A stretch of DNA of 46,091 nucleotides from Willaertia magna (lineage: Eukaryota; Heterolobosea; Eutetramitea; Acrasida; Naegleriidae). The translations under genes and the position numbers were made by a program. Below, in pieces: positions 32,801-44,649 of the stretch. The DNA lies in NCBI GenBank assembly GCA_902984215.1, contig CADWAF010004479.1:1-46091 (forward strand). The letters are read 5' to 3'. The notes under the pieces are model-generated. The model made no database searches, was not told the DNA's origin, and worked only from the letters and a program-made list of their open reading frames with translations. Position 1 is the stretch's first letter, and every line of letters starts with the position of its first letter.

Positions 32801-35800
32801 TAGTTCTCAATCCTTCCTTTTTAAAAGTTTTAGATTTTACAATAGATTCTATCATTGTAATTTTTCTATTAGTTTCATCTGTTGGGAAAGCAAATAATAA
32901 CTGAGTTAACAATTGACCTAGTACTTGCTCTGAAAAGATTTGATCAATAGCATCAAAGAATTCATGGTCTGACATATCTAAAAATATTCCTTTTAATGCT
33001 TTGAAAGGTGAAGTTTCTGAATCATTCTTTTTAATTAGATACGATAGTTTTACAATTACTTGGGACATTTCATTTTGAATAAAAGTATGTTCTTGTTCAA
33101 ATTCTTTTGGATTTTTCCTATTAAATATTTTGGATGAACTTGCAATCATTTTTAACAAAAATTGTAAACACTTCAGTATATGATTTAATTTATCTCTTAT
33201 TTCTTGACTTATTTCAACTTTTTCAAATTTATCGAAAAATTTGTTTAAATAAAATAAAATAAATCTGTGACAAGTATGTTGTAAACCTTTCGATATGTAT
33301 TCTTCTATGACTGTACTATAACGTGTTTGTTCTGTTAAAGGATACATTACTGAACACATCTTTTCAAATACATGTTGTACTAAAGGTGTATCTACAAAAG
33401 AGTTATTTTCTATTTTTCCATATTTCGTGCTTATGCCAATAAAAGCACTCATTATTTCTCTGAAAAATGTTGTTATATCATTCACTTTATAATTTATATT
33501 TTTTAACGTTATAAATAAATCATCTTCATCTAAATTTGTCCAATTCATTAATTCTTTAATTCTAGGATTTATGGTTATAGATGTGGAAATAACATTAATA
33601 TTTAAATGTAATCTAGCTTTTTTTGCACATTTACTTTGAGCTCGTTCATCTAGTTCAAACGAATGAATGTTTGTAAAATGTTTGTTATAAGAATAACAAA
33701 CCAAAAGTTCAGGTGTAAATTCATAACTATAACTATGATTTCTATTAGTTATAGATTGTTCAATTGGCCAAAAAGCAAAGAATGATGGTGCTGCCTCTAA
33801 TACTATATTTTTCAGGTTAATTAAAATCTACAAAAATTGACTTACCATTCTTTTTAGAGCTAATTACATAAAAATTAAAAACTAATATCGCAGAAGATAA
33901 TTGGTGGGAACTAATATTTAACAAAATTATTTCATTCCATTTTGGAATTTTAGATCTTATAAAAGGACTATATAAAAGAAAGAATTAATAATTATGTTAA
34001 AATAAATACTTACGACCTGTAGCTTCTTTGTTTTCTATTTAAATCACATTGAACTGTTCTTCCCTCTTTATCTTTAACATATAAGTTAGCCTCAACAAAT
34101 AAATTTTTCTGAGTTTTAACAACTACATGATCTAAATTAATATATATATCATTTCTTATTTCATCAGATAATCCACTATTACCTAAATGAACCATATTGA
34201 CAAGTGGCATTTTAGTAATTTGTGGTATTTGTTTTATCAATTTAGTATATTCCATTGTATGCATTCCTAAAACCATTTCTACTCCCAAAATATCTGCCTT
34301 TTCAACACTACTTAAATTATCTTCGTCACATAATAAAAGATGTAACTCATTCAAATTGGAAGTAATCTTTTTACTTGTATAAAAAGCAATTTCTTGTCTA
34401 AAATTTCCTCCATGAACTAATTCAGCAATAATACTTTGATTTAATTTTGGAGAAACAGCTAATGCAAATGGTACTCTATACTCTATATTTCCTGTATCTG
34501 ACATTACTGTTTCAAATTTATAAACTCTAATTAAAACAACTAATTGTTCTTTTTCTAAAAAGTTCTTTGAAATATCTTTAAATAGTGCTGAAATAGTAGC
34601 TTTTGATTTTTTAATAATTTCAGTATCATCATCTAAAGAACGTTCATCCTCTCCATCTGAATCATCGTCTTCAGTAATGTGTGTTCTTTCAGCCGTTATT
34701 ATCGTGAACTCTTCTGAAATAAATTTCCTGTTCAAAGAATCGAATAAACAAAACCTCCATTCTAACTTTTCGGAATAAGAACAACCATTCAATTCAAGAA
34801 CAATATTATTATTATCCGGTATTCTATAAAAAATTGTATTTTTCTTCACTCTTGAAGGAAGTTCTCTACTCTTCTTTTCATGGTCAACTAACTCCCAGTG
34901 AGATAAATATAAATCAAATAGTGGAGTATTATCAGGTGTTAATCTTATACCATCCTTCTTTACAATTAAATCTTCACTAAAAAGTGATGCTCCTTCATCT
35001 AACAAATAATCTTGAGATTTCAAAATATCTCTCATTCTAGTTTTATATATTTTTGAATCTTCTGCTCTTTGATAAGTGTAATAATCAATCATATTTGTTA
35101 TCATTTTAGATTCAATTTCAAATACTCTAATAAATCTATCTTTTTGCTCTTCATTTGTTGAAAGTTTTTGAAAATGATCCTTATTCCAATCATATAATGT
35201 TTCAATTATTTTTTTACAATATGGAATATTTAAAAAAGACAGAAACCAATTCTCTACAAGATGTGGTTTAATTTCTTTCTGAAAATGTTTAGCAATATTA
35301 GGTAAGGTATCAACAGTATTAGATAATCTAAAGTTTTGAGTTGCCACTAAATCAGGATAAACATTTCCTAATGCTATTAATGCATTATTAATAGCCATTT
35401 GTTGTTCATTTGTTCTTGGAGTACGATAGGTTAATGAAGCTAAATCAAGTAAATCAAGACCTTGTATTTCACCTTGAGTATCTGAAAAGGCTGCTGTGAA
35501 AAATTGCGTTAAATTTAAACTAGCTCTTCTTTTTGTTGTTTCTCCTTTTCTGTCAGTGTTACTTTCTTGTGGCGTATTTCCTGTTTTCTTTTTTCTTTTC
35601 GATTTGTCATTAAAATTTGCTAAGTCCAATTTTGGAACTGAAACAGATGATTTGTGAGATGAATTATTTCCATTGTTACTATTATTATTTCCAATCATTA
35701 TATTATTGTTGTTAGGTGAAGAAAGATTAAGTAATCCATTATTTGCAATAACATCAACAGAAGTAGATGAAGAATTTGATCTTACATGCACATTATGATG

Positions 35801-36869
35801 ATTTGTATTATTCCCTCCATTTTTTTCTTCTTTTCTTTTTTCAGAAAATTGTTCCAATTTCATCTTTGTAGTATTTTTCACTCCTCGAATTAAAGCCTTG
35901 ATATTTGTTTTATTTCTAAATCCTCCCTTACTTTGAGTTGAATTACTACTATTTGTACTTAAATTATCTGAAGAAGTACTTAAATGACTAGATGTAGTAA
36001 TTGAAAGAGTATTATGAGATGTTGTTGGAAATACATCTACTGATGAAGATATTGCAATTGTATCTCTATTACGATTTTTATTTCCCAATAATGTAGAAGA
36101 AGAAGTAGTAGATGGTGTTGAATTAACTGATGATGAATTACTTGGAGCATTAACTGAATTTGAATCTCTAGGTGAAGCTAATACATTTATATTTCTGTTT
36201 TCTAAATTATTATTATTTACTCCTCCTTCTAATACATGATTTAATGAGAAGGGATTATTTGGACTTCCATCAAATCTTATGATATAATTACTCGGAAATA
36301 ATCCTTTTGTTCTTTTCTCTCGTTTTTGTTCTTCATTTGTTACCGAATCATTACTAGAATTTGTTGAATTGATAGTCAATAGAGGGCTGTTGTTATTATT
36401 ATTGATTGTAGAAGAATCAATATTATTATTTGGAAATTTCTCTCCCTTGTACCATCCTTCAAATTCTCCTTTAATAATCACAATATCTCCCATTTGTAAA
36501 GGAATACAATAATCACATATATGACCTGGAGGTTCATATGGTACAATTGCTTTAGTAATTATTTTGAAAATATTATTATAGGAATATTATTAAATTTATT
36601 AGAAATATTTAATTTTTATACTAACCTATACCAAATGAAAAACCGTATTGTGTCCAATATCGAAAATTAGCACTTTGTTCTTCGTAAAATTGGTTGTTGT
36701 TAGTGTTACCACTTTCAAAGCGAAGAGCCTCATTAAAATTTGAAATGGTCAGTCTATTGGACATTTTTTGTGGTTTAATGTTATTGATGGTTGACAAGTG
36801 AGTAAAGATGTAGTCAATAAATCTGCTTGCAGCACCAACACTATCGGAGCCGGTAAACTTTTTTTTCAT
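29880..36869 (-). CDS. DOCK-family guanine nucleotide exchange factor (SH3, DHR-1, DHR-2)
   Basis: Four exons, 36869..36626, 36549..34014, 33967..33846 and 33802..29880, with introns of 76, 46 and 43 nt. Phases close, giving 2274 residues. An SH3-like start (AIVPYEPPGHICDYCIPLQMGDIVIIKGEFEGWYKG, split by the first intron) is the mark of DOCK180-type (DOCK-A/B) proteins. A long Ser/Asn linker follows. DHR-1 (C2-like, PIP3-binding) is at about 880-1080 (RNDIYINLDHVVV, SPFIRSKIPKWNEIILL). The DHR-2 GEF domain is near the C-terminus (about 1790-2270: LYHECIDLFDKGKDWERAI, LLSTLHSEESKLYKKI, YYFVGFFG). DOCK-A proteins activate Rac with ELMO, driving motility, phagocytosis and macropinocytosis. The Gα/kinase fusion starts 99 bp downstream on the same strand. 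Confidence 0.92.
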
Positions 36870-37186
36870 AGTATTGATACTTAGTTATTGTATGTGCATG
36901 AAAGAACTGATTGTTGGTTTTTCTTGTTGTTAAGTCCCTATGAGGTAAAACCATAATGAGAACTAACTGAGAAAAAAGTAGTACAAATGATTGGTGACTT
37001 ACTCAAAACCAAGCGTTCCATTAGACATATGAAAACTTCCTCTAACAACTCAGTTATTTCACTTTATCAACTTTTCTTCTACTCTTCATCTAAAACAATA
37101 ATTAAATTTACTCTTCATTATTGCTGAAACGCAAATTAAAAATTTAATAAAACCCTAACATTTTAAAAAAAATTTAAAAAAATCAG
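36870..37186. other. Divergent promoter region, 317 bp
   Basis: Between DOCK (minus) and the CCCH gene (plus). Nothing coding. The CCCH side ends in an A-rich leader with several T/A runs (37141-37186). Confidence 0.6.
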
Positions 37187-40100
37187 ATGCACCACAATAC
37201 AACAAATCGCGAGAATAACAATGCAAACAACAACTTTAATTCAAGCCTTTTGATGAAACAATTTCATTCACACACCCAACAACAGCCTGTTTCATTAAAT
37301 AATAATAGTATCAACAACAATACCTATGTACAGCAACAACAATACTCCATGATGAATAATAATCAAACAAACAACCATTCCGCTCTTATGATGAACAATA
37401 ATATTTTTCATCAACAATTACCTACAAATAATATAGTAGGAACAAATACAACAACAGGCTTTTCAATGAATCAACATCCTTCAATGATGATGAATAACAA
37501 CAATCAATTATTTCTTTCTCAAAATAATACATCTCCTTCCGCCTCTACTTCTTCACAATCTTTATTAATTCAACCAAATGATCCAATTGTATCATCATCT
37601 ATTAATAATTTAAACAATAGATCATCAATGATGAATCAAATGAATATGATGATGAATAATAACACTAATATTAATTTGAGCAATAACATGAATAATTCTT
37701 TATATTCACCTTTTCATAATAATAATTTTAATTTTACTAGAAATTCACCTCCTTTTACTTCTTCAACTAGTGTAAATAATAATATTGTTGGAAATAATGA
37801 TTATTCTTCTTTATTTTCAAGTAATTCATTAGATCAACATACAGGTTTCACAAACAATAATTTTGTACAAGATAATTATTTATCAAGTAATAATAATAAT
37901 ACAAACAATATAAATAATAGTTTACATTTCGGACCTTATCCATCTACTTTTTATTCATCAAAGGTTATTGGGAATAATAATAATCTTAATGGAAATGGTA
38001 TTATTGGAATGGGAATTCAACAAACTTCACAACATAATGGAGGATTTAATCAATATAATAATCAAATTGTTGGTGGTGTTAGTAATAATGGAAGTAATAA
38101 TAGTATTACTTCAGGTAGTACACCTACATCTTCTTTATCATCTCCTTCCCATCAACAACAACAAGCTTTGTTTTATGGAATGAATGTAAATAATGTTGTT
38201 GGTGCTAATACGATGGACATTTCCCAACAACAATTATATTATGGGATGAATTTAAATAATAATAATATGAATGGTAATGTTGGTAATTCAAATGTTTGGT
38301 TGAATAATTCGCAACCACAACAACAACCTTATTATATTATAAATAATAATAGTATGAATCAACAAATGGTTGGTTTATCAAATTTACAACAAACTCCAGC
38401 ATTACATGGTTTATTAAATAATAATAATAATACTAATGGAATGATTATTTTAGGACCACCACAACAACTTCAACAAAATTTATTACATTTAAATAGTATT
38501 AATGGTGTTAACAATACCAATGGTTTAGTAGTATTACAAGATGTAAATGGAGGAGAATCATTATCTGAATATACATTAAGTACAAATACAACAAGTCCAT
38601 CATTTAATATTGAAGATGAAATTGCAAATCAATCATTACCTGAAAATCAATTATTTTCAACAGCAGTGATACAACAATCGCATCAACAACATTTACTTGC
38701 TAATAGTAATCAACAAGTTACTACTAATAATAATTTACAAACAACACCACAACAAGAAATGAAAAAGAGTAAAAACAAAAAGAGTATTGATACAAAGAAT
38801 AAAATTAATGATAGCAAATCAAAAATGGAACAAGAAAGAGAAGATGAAGAATTAGCTAAAAAATTACAACGTGAATATGAAATTGAATATTTAAAAACGA
38901 AATCATCAAATACCACTATTTCCTCATCAACACCTTCAAAGAAAGGAAATAAAAATAAAAAGAAACAAAATGTAATAAAAATTATTGAAGAACCATCAAT
39001 TATTAGTGAAAAGGTATTACTTGAAGAGAAAAAGACAAAACAACCAACAGTTGTACAACAACAAGAGGAAGTTAATTTACAGCAACAACAATTGAAAGAA
39101 AAGAAGAATGCTACTCCAACGATAACAACAAACAAGGAAGAAAAACAACAACGACCACAAGAAGAAGATAATTTATCAAATATTTTACCAAGACCTCTTT
39201 TATCACATAAATCTTCAAAAAATAATTTCTTTAGTGTTTTAGATGATATATTAGATTCCACAACAGCAACAATAAGTGAAAAGACTACTGATAAAAAGAA
39301 GGAAGAAAAGGAGATTAACAATACATCTACTAATAATAATACATCAACTAGTAATATTTTAGTGAAAGAAGGAAGTGGTAAATTATCAAAGAAAAAAAAG
39401 AAACAATTACAAGAACAATTAAATCAACAACAAAAACAAATTAAAATACAAGTATTACCTGAATCAAGTGGTAATAATAATTCAAAGAAAAAGAATAATA
39501 CTACAACTTCTACAACAACAACCACTAACAACAATAATAATACTGCAACAGTTAATAATACAAATACTGAAACAAAAACATCTCCTTCTATACCACTACC
39601 TGAAAGTAAAACAGTAGTAGAAAACAATAATACAGAAAGTAAAATAGATTTTAACAAACCATGTAAAGATTTATTTTTAAAAGGTAAATGTAAATTTGGA
39701 GCACATATTTGTCCATTTTCACATGATAGAAATTTCTTTTTAAAATGTCAACAAGAACATCCAGAAGAATATCCATTACCAACAAGTAAACATACAAAGA
39801 AAAAACAAAAACAACTACAACAAATACAACAACAATTAGAGAAAAAGAAAGAACTAGAAAATAGAAAGAAAGTAGAAGTATGTTTAAAACAATGTACACA
39901 TCAAAAATGTCCAAATGGAAATAATTGTAAATATGTACATTTTACAGATCGTAGTAAACATGATATTTATAAAAAATATTGTAAAGGACATGAAGATAGA
40001 ATATGTAGATGTTCACCAGAGAATGATGAACCAATATTATATATTGATGGAATTACAAAATTAACAAAAAGACAACAAATTGAAATGAATGAAAAGACAT

Positions 40101-40693
40101 ATGTTAAACCATTAGGTGTTTTTAAAATGATTGAAAATGATTTATATAATTATTTACCTGAAATGAAACAATTAAAAGATAAGAAATTTATTTTTATCTT
40201 TCCAGATACTTGTGTTAAATTAATTATTGCAAAATTAGATTATAAAGAAGCAACAAGAGTTAAAAAATTATTTAATGAAATGGAAGAAGAAATGGAAAGA
40301 AAAGAAACATATGAAAGTAAAGGTTTAGTATTTGATGAATTAGAAGATGATGAAATGTATCCAATGTGGTATGTGTTGGGTTCAACAAATCATCAATATT
40401 GTATATTAAGATTTTTAGAATCACATTTACCATTATGTTTTGTTTCACCTGATTGTGATAAATATGAAGAAGGTGAACCTTTTGAAGATTCAATGTATGG
40501 ACAATATGTTACAAGTGAAGAAAGAAAGAATTATCCTTCTTTAATGGAAAGAATTTATGAATTTATTGAACCTGATGATTCAGAAGAAGACATTTCAAGA
40601 GAAATTATAATGATGATGATGATTAATAAGTTACAAGAAAAGAAGGGTGGAGGTGGTGTATTTAGTATGGGAATTGGCCCATTCTGCTTTTAA
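37187..40693 (+). CDS. CCCH zinc-finger protein with long Asn/Gln-rich N-terminus
   Basis: A 1168-residue intronless protein. Residues 1-520 are Asn/Gln/Met/Ser low complexity, prion-like in composition. A short DEELAKKLQREYE stretch (about 551-563) resembles a helical ubiquitin-interacting-type motif. The first CCCH finger is C826-x8-C835-x6-C842-x3-H846 (CKDLFLKGKC, CPFSH). A second, irregular finger lies at about 899-920 (CTHQKCPNGNNCKYVH), with more Cys after it. The C-terminal 200 residues look globular and conserved (KFIFIFPDTCVKLIIAKLDYKEATRVKKLF, MYPMWYVLG, HQYCILRFLESHLPLCFV) but I cannot name them. CCCH proteins bind RNA, and a post-transcriptional role is likely. Confidence 0.78.
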   Translation: MHHNTTNRENNNANNNFNSSLLMKQFHSHTQQQPVSLNNNSINNNTYVQQQQYSMMNNNQTNNHSALMMNNNIFHQQLPTNNIVGTNTTTGFSMNQHPSMMMNNNNQLFLSQNNTSPSASTSSQSLLIQPNDPIVSSSINNLNNRSSMMNQMNMMMNNNTNINLSNNMNNSLYSPFHNNNFNFTRNSPPFTSSTSVNNNIVGNNDYSSLFSSNSLDQHTGFTNNNFVQDNYLSSNNNNTNNINNSLHFGPYPSTFYSSKVIGNNNNLNGNGIIGMGIQQTSQHNGGFNQYNNQIVGGVSNNGSNNSITSGSTPTSSLSSPSHQQQQALFYGMNVNNVVGANTMDISQQQLYYGMNLNNNNMNGNVGNSNVWLNNSQPQQQPYYIINNNSMNQQMVGLSNLQQTPALHGLLNNNNNTNGMIILGPPQQLQQNLLHLNSINGVNNTNGLVVLQDVNGGESLSEYTLSTNTTSPSFNIEDEIANQSLPENQLFSTAVIQQSHQQHLLANSNQQVTTNNNLQTTPQQEMKKSKNKKSIDTKNKINDSKSKMEQEREDEELAKKLQREYEIEYLKTKSSNTTISSSTPSKKGNKNKKKQNVIKIIEEPSIISEKVLLEEKKTKQPTVVQQQEEVNLQQQQLKEKKNATPTITTNKEEKQQRPQEEDNLSNILPRPLLSHKSSKNNFFSVLDDILDSTTATISEKTTDKKKEEKEINNTSTNNNTSTSNILVKEGSGKLSKKKKKQLQEQLNQQQKQIKIQVLPESSGNNNSKKKNNTTTSTTTTTNNNNNTATVNNTNTETKTSPSIPLPESKTVVENNNTESKIDFNKPCKDLFLKGKCKFGAHICPFSHDRNFFLKCQQEHPEEYPLPTSKHTKKKQKQLQQIQQQLEKKKELENRKKVEVCLKQCTHQKCPNGNNCKYVHFTDRSKHDIYKKYCKGHEDRICRCSPENDEPILYIDGITKLTKRQQIEMNEKTYVKPLGVFKMIENDLYNYLPEMKQLKDKKFIFIFPDTCVKLIIAKLDYKEATRVKKLFNEMEEEMERKETYESKGLVFDELEDDEMYPMWYVLGSTNHQYCILRFLESHLPLCFVSPDCDKYEEGEPFEDSMYGQYVTSEERKNYPSLMERIYEFIEPDDSEEDISREIIMMMMINKLQEKKGGGGVFSMGIGPFCF

Positions 40694-40976
40694 GTTTTGT
40701 AAATAAACTTTATTATAATAAAATTGAACCATAATTTTATTCCATATTTTTAAAAAAATTAAAGGAAAGGTAATTTTTTGTAGAAATACAGTACCAAACA
40801 AAACCATGCCAATCTATTAGAGTCACTTTCATTCAAAGAAATGAATGCAAGTACTGAAAGGTTGTCTGTAGTGTTATGAAGTTATATACACCAATAATAA
40901 CCTAAAGTTAATATTGACTACCAATACCTCGACATTTACAAGTTAAAGTTCATTTTAAATATTTTACAAATATAAT

Positions 40977-43152
40977 TTAAATAAAGTACATTGCACCTAA
41001 ATAAAAAGCAGTTGTTGTTAATCCAATAATTTTCCATTGAGCACTATTAAATTGTGAAGAGGCATCATTTCCCCAACAAAATATTAAGAAACAACTTCTT
41101 CCACTATCTCCTCCACCACTATTTCCAGAACCATTTCCAGCCTCACTTGGATCAATTACTGTATTTCCAGTACCATCATCTACACTAGATGGTATTTCTT
41201 TAGATTCACATAAAATATTGTATCCATTCTCTGGGCAACTAATAGTTCCCTTAAATCCTTGTAATTCTGTACTGCCAGTTGTCACTTTATGATAACTTTG
41301 ATCTTTTGGACATGTTATATATTTATTTGTTGTATGTAAACGAATCCTTAATAATTTGTTAATTCTATCACAATGATAATTTAAACAACGTGACGTTTCT
41401 TCACTTTCCAATGAACCTGAATATCCAGGTGCTTCTAAATTTCCTTCAAAACAAGCACTGTTACTATTAAATACTTCTGCTGATCTTTTACTTTGTGTTT
41501 TATCATTACACATTATTTTATTTCTATTATATGGACAATAATCAAACCTTTTTAAAATTAAGAATATTAAAAATTGTTAATTAACAAACATACCATGGAA
41601 TTCTTCCACCTAAAGTAGGATCAGAAAAATATCTATAAAAACCATCTAAACTATTTGTAAATTGTTGTAAATCACAAACACCTTTATCACGTAAATGATA
41701 AACACAAGATAACTTTTTAGATTGATCATTACAAAAATATCCTTTCCTATTACCAACATTCCATTCACTACATCTATTATTCACAAATTGACATCCTAAA
41801 CCCTTACCAAATATAGGTTCAATCACATAATTCCAATCCATCTTATACCAACCTGTCATTTCAAGAAAACTAAAAGTAAAGAGATTAGCATTACAACCAC
41901 GAGAGTAACTAACACAACCATCTAAGGAAGGACTCATTAGTTCATTGATAAATGTTCTAGAATCAAAGTGAGATCCAGCACTACCACTACCACCCTTTTC
42001 TTCAATTGGTACTCCATAAAGATTGGAGTTACAGTTTGTAAAGTTACGTAACGTGTTGAGCATTGTATTGTGAATGAAGAACATTCTATTTTGGGTTTGA
42101 CCATTGTATGTGATGCTACGTGTTTGTATGATTTTACTTTGGTCTAATCTATTACCATTAGCGTCAACAAATTGTCTATCGTAGAAACTTGAGGTCAACC
42201 CTAATACGTGAGTAACTTCGTGTTCTAACGTGTTTACAAATTGTATTTGTTGATAAGAATTATCACTTTGTAAGGCTGAAATGGAAGCGTCATCCAACAT
42301 GACAGGATTAATATTTATCAAACCAGCAATTGGTCTACCGAATTGACTTTCTCTTAAACAAGGTAATGCATAAGCAACAACATCATCAAGTGTTGGTCTC
42401 ATTGTTACAAAAATATATAAATCTGTATTGGTTACTCCAGTTGTAATTAAATTAGATGGAAAATCTACGTAATCTCCATTTGTACCACATTGTCCCAAGT
42501 TTGATCTAAAAAGTAATAGTGGTCTAGTTAAAAGTTGTTTTTGTAATTTTTCTTTAATTTTTGGTAAAATTGTATTTATCACTACATTTTGTTTATTTGT
42601 AGTAAGGACTTGTGCTGCATTACAAGTTCCATAACAATCACTTTGAATTGTTGAACTACATTTTACAGAAGTTGAAGATGGTGAACCAGTTACATAAGGA
42701 TCTCCAACTTTGTAACAACTCTTTTGGTTCATATCTTGGGGAATATATCTAGTGTCAAATGTTATTCTTATATTATTAAAAATGTCAAAGACTTTTTCAA
42801 TTTTTTTAGTGTTTCTGTTTCTTTTTAAATTAAATTTTGTTGGAATAGTACTAAATAATTCTTGTTTTAATAAATGATTTAAATAGGTACTACTTTTTTC
42901 TGTTGTTATTGTTTTTGTTTCTTTTTCAATAATTTCGTCATGAATACATTTATGATAAGGTCGGTGGTGTTCATTGTTGTTATTACTTTGGTTATGTGTT
43001 GAAATGTGTAAGTGACATTGAATATAACTAATTAATAAGAAGAAACAGAAAAGAACCACGGGTAGTGTTGTAGGTCTTTTTATGGTCATTACTAGTTCAC
43101 TAACGAAAACAATTTTTTTGTGAATATTTTCGAGTGACAGCAAAGATCCCAT
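40977..43152 (-). CDS. Leishmanolysin-like (M8) zinc metalloprotease, GPI-anchor type
   Basis: Two exons, 43152..41594 and 41547..40977, with a 46-nt intron. 709 residues from the first ATG; 688 from Met22 (43089), which I prefer because it puts a signal peptide (MTIKRPTTLPVVLFCFFLLI) at the N-terminus. Family marks: HEVTH at 311-315 (numbered from the first ATG), the third zinc His in GSHFDSR, the Met-turn ELMSPS, and many Cys in the C-terminal half. The tail is Gly/Ser-rich, then a short hydrophobic end (WKIIGLTTTAFYLGAMYFI), typical of a GPI signal. Leishmanolysins are surface or phagosomal proteases; in amoebae they are linked to feeding and adhesion. A role in virulence is not shown by this sequence. 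Confidence 0.88.
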
Positions 43153-43163
43153 AAGCTTATGGG
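43148..43163. repeat. 16-bp perfect palindrome at the protease start
   Basis: CCCATAAGCTTATGGG is identical to its own reverse complement and includes the first candidate ATG of the protease gene. It does not extend beyond 16 bp. It may be an operator-like site or chance. Confidence 0.5.
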
Positions 43164-43343
43164 TAATGATGGTAGGGAAAAGACATTTGGTGTAGCAATT
43201 CGAAACTTAGTATCTCAATTCCCTTTCAATAAGAAATTACAAAGGAAATGAATAATAGTGCCTTTCTTATTTATTCTTACCATTCCCAACTATTTAAGTT
43301 TCAATAATTATACAAATATTAAATAATTAAAGTATATAAAGAT

Positions 43344-44027
43344 TTACTCATCAAAATATTGAAGAACAGGTAAAGCATCACCCTTAGGATTTTCCAAACC
43401 AAATGATTTTTTAAGATGTTCTTGATATTTAACAGGTGTTTGTTTCCATTGATGACTATTCATTATCTTATAAGTAGTAATTGAAGGAACAACTGGGAAA
43501 TAATCTATAAAAAAGTTTTGAGCTGCATCTTCTTGGTCATTAATTAAATAAGTATAAAGTAAAGCATTACGTAAAGCGATAACTTCTCTATCAGTATTAG
43601 CCTTCTTCTTTAAATATTGCTTAAATAAAAGTTCAGCATCATGAACATTTCTTAATTTACCAAATGCAACAATGAACATTGAGAGATCATCAATTTCCAG
43701 TACATCATTTACATCAAATTTTTGTTTTAATGCGATAAGTCCTTTGTAATCTCCTTCTTCTGCTAATTTTAAGGCTTTTTCTCCATGTAATTCTTTACCT
43801 TCTCTTTTCTTTTTAATTTCTGCTAATTTTCTAAAATCTCCTTTTGCTACTGATTCAAATACTGTTCTTGCATCTTCTATTCCAAAAGCACTAGTATCAA
43901 TATTTGCTACATTATCACCTGTAACAATAGATTGTTTTAAACAAGTATGGAAACTTCTGGAAGAGTTTTTAATTAAAGATGAATTTTTAAATTTTAAAAG
44001 GGTTCTAGTTATTTTGTTTGAAGGCAT
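43344..44027 (-). CDS. Mitochondrial helical-repeat protein, unknown
   Basis: A 227-residue intronless protein. The N-terminus (MPSNKITRTLLKFKNSSLIK, then SSRSFHTC) is a clear mitochondrial presequence, with an R-x-F type cleavage context. The body is helical: FESVAKGDFRKLAEIKKKREG and LKLAEEGDYKGLIALKQKF are similar and recall ankyrin/TPR-like pairs. The later part (MFIVAFGKLRNVHDAELLFKQYLKK, YTYLINDQEDAAQNFFIDYFP) resembles PPR-type hairpins. It is probably a small organellar RNA-related or assembly protein. The family is not identified. It is divergent from NAA10 by 184 bp. Confidence 0.75.
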   Translation of the reverse strand: MPSNKITRTLLKFKNSSLIKNSSRSFHTCLKQSIVTGDNVANIDTSAFGIEDARTVFESVAKGDFRKLAEIKKKREGKELHGEKALKLAEEGDYKGLIALKQKFDVNDVLEIDDLSMFIVAFGKLRNVHDAELLFKQYLKKKANTDREVIALRNALLYTYLINDQEDAAQNFFIDYFPVVPSITTYKIMNSHQWKQTPVKYQEHLKKSFGLENPKGDALPVLQYFDE

Positions 44028-44211
44028 TTTTAAAAATTAAAAATATATTAAAATTTTCTTTCACACAAAAACAACCCGATTGAAAAACAAGAAGTGAATA
44101 GAAGAAGATGAAGGCAGATGAATAATTGTTGTACTGTATTTCTCTTTTTCGGTGCCTTTAGAATTTTCACAACAAAGACTTGAAGAAATTAAAAAAAAAT
44201 ATTAAAAAAAA

Positions 44212-44649
44212 ATGAACATTAGAAGAGCAGAGATAAAAGATTTATTTGCAATGCAAAATTGCAATCTTTCTTGTTTACCAGAAAATTATCAAATGAAATA
44301 CTATTTATATCACGCATTATCATGGCCTCAATTATTACATGTTGCTGAAGATCGTCCAGGTCATTTAGTTGGATACGTTTTATCTAAAATGGAAGAAGAA
44401 TATGATGAAGAAATTGATTATCCACATGGTCACATAACAAGTCTTTCAGTTTTAAGATCTCATAGAAAACTTGGTTTAGCAAAAAATTTAATGAATTTAG
44501 CTCAAGAATCTCAAATAAATTCATTCGGTGCAGCTTATGTTAGTTTACATGTAAGAAAGAGCAATAGCGCGGCTATTCATCTGTACCATCATACACTAGG
44601 GTTTGAGGAACATGAAATAACGAAAATAATGATTTTAATTTACTTTTGA
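44212..44649 (+). CDS. NAA10: N-alpha-acetyltransferase 10 (NatA catalytic subunit), 3'-truncated
   Basis: A 145-residue GNAT-fold enzyme. It matches animal NAA10 closely from residue 1: [18 protein letters not shown] (17-34), [14 protein letters not shown] (37-50), [29 protein letters not shown] (72-90, including the acetyl-CoA loop R-S-H-R-K-L-G-L-A), [10 protein letters not shown] and [14 protein letters not shown]10 acetylates nascent protein N-termini with NAA15 on the ribosome. The match ends at EITK. The expected final strand (YYADGEDAYAMKRDL-like) and the acidic tail are replaced by IMILIYF and a stop. No splice donor is visible to reach a further exon. The frame runs directly into leucine-rich-repeat sequence, so this copy looks cut by a rearrangement or a mis-assembly. 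Confidence 0.87.
   Translation: MNIRRAEIKDLFAMQNCNLSCLPENYQMKYYLYHALSWPQLLHVAEDRPGHLVGYVLSKMEEEYDEEIDYPHGHITSLSVLRSHRKLGLAKNLMNLAQESQINSFGAAYVSLHVRKSNSAAIHLYHHTLGFEEHEITKIMILIYF

Noticed and set aside
38710..39914. Minus-strand open frames in the CCCH gene
   Set aside because: Antisense of low-complexity coding; hydrophobic and without motifs.
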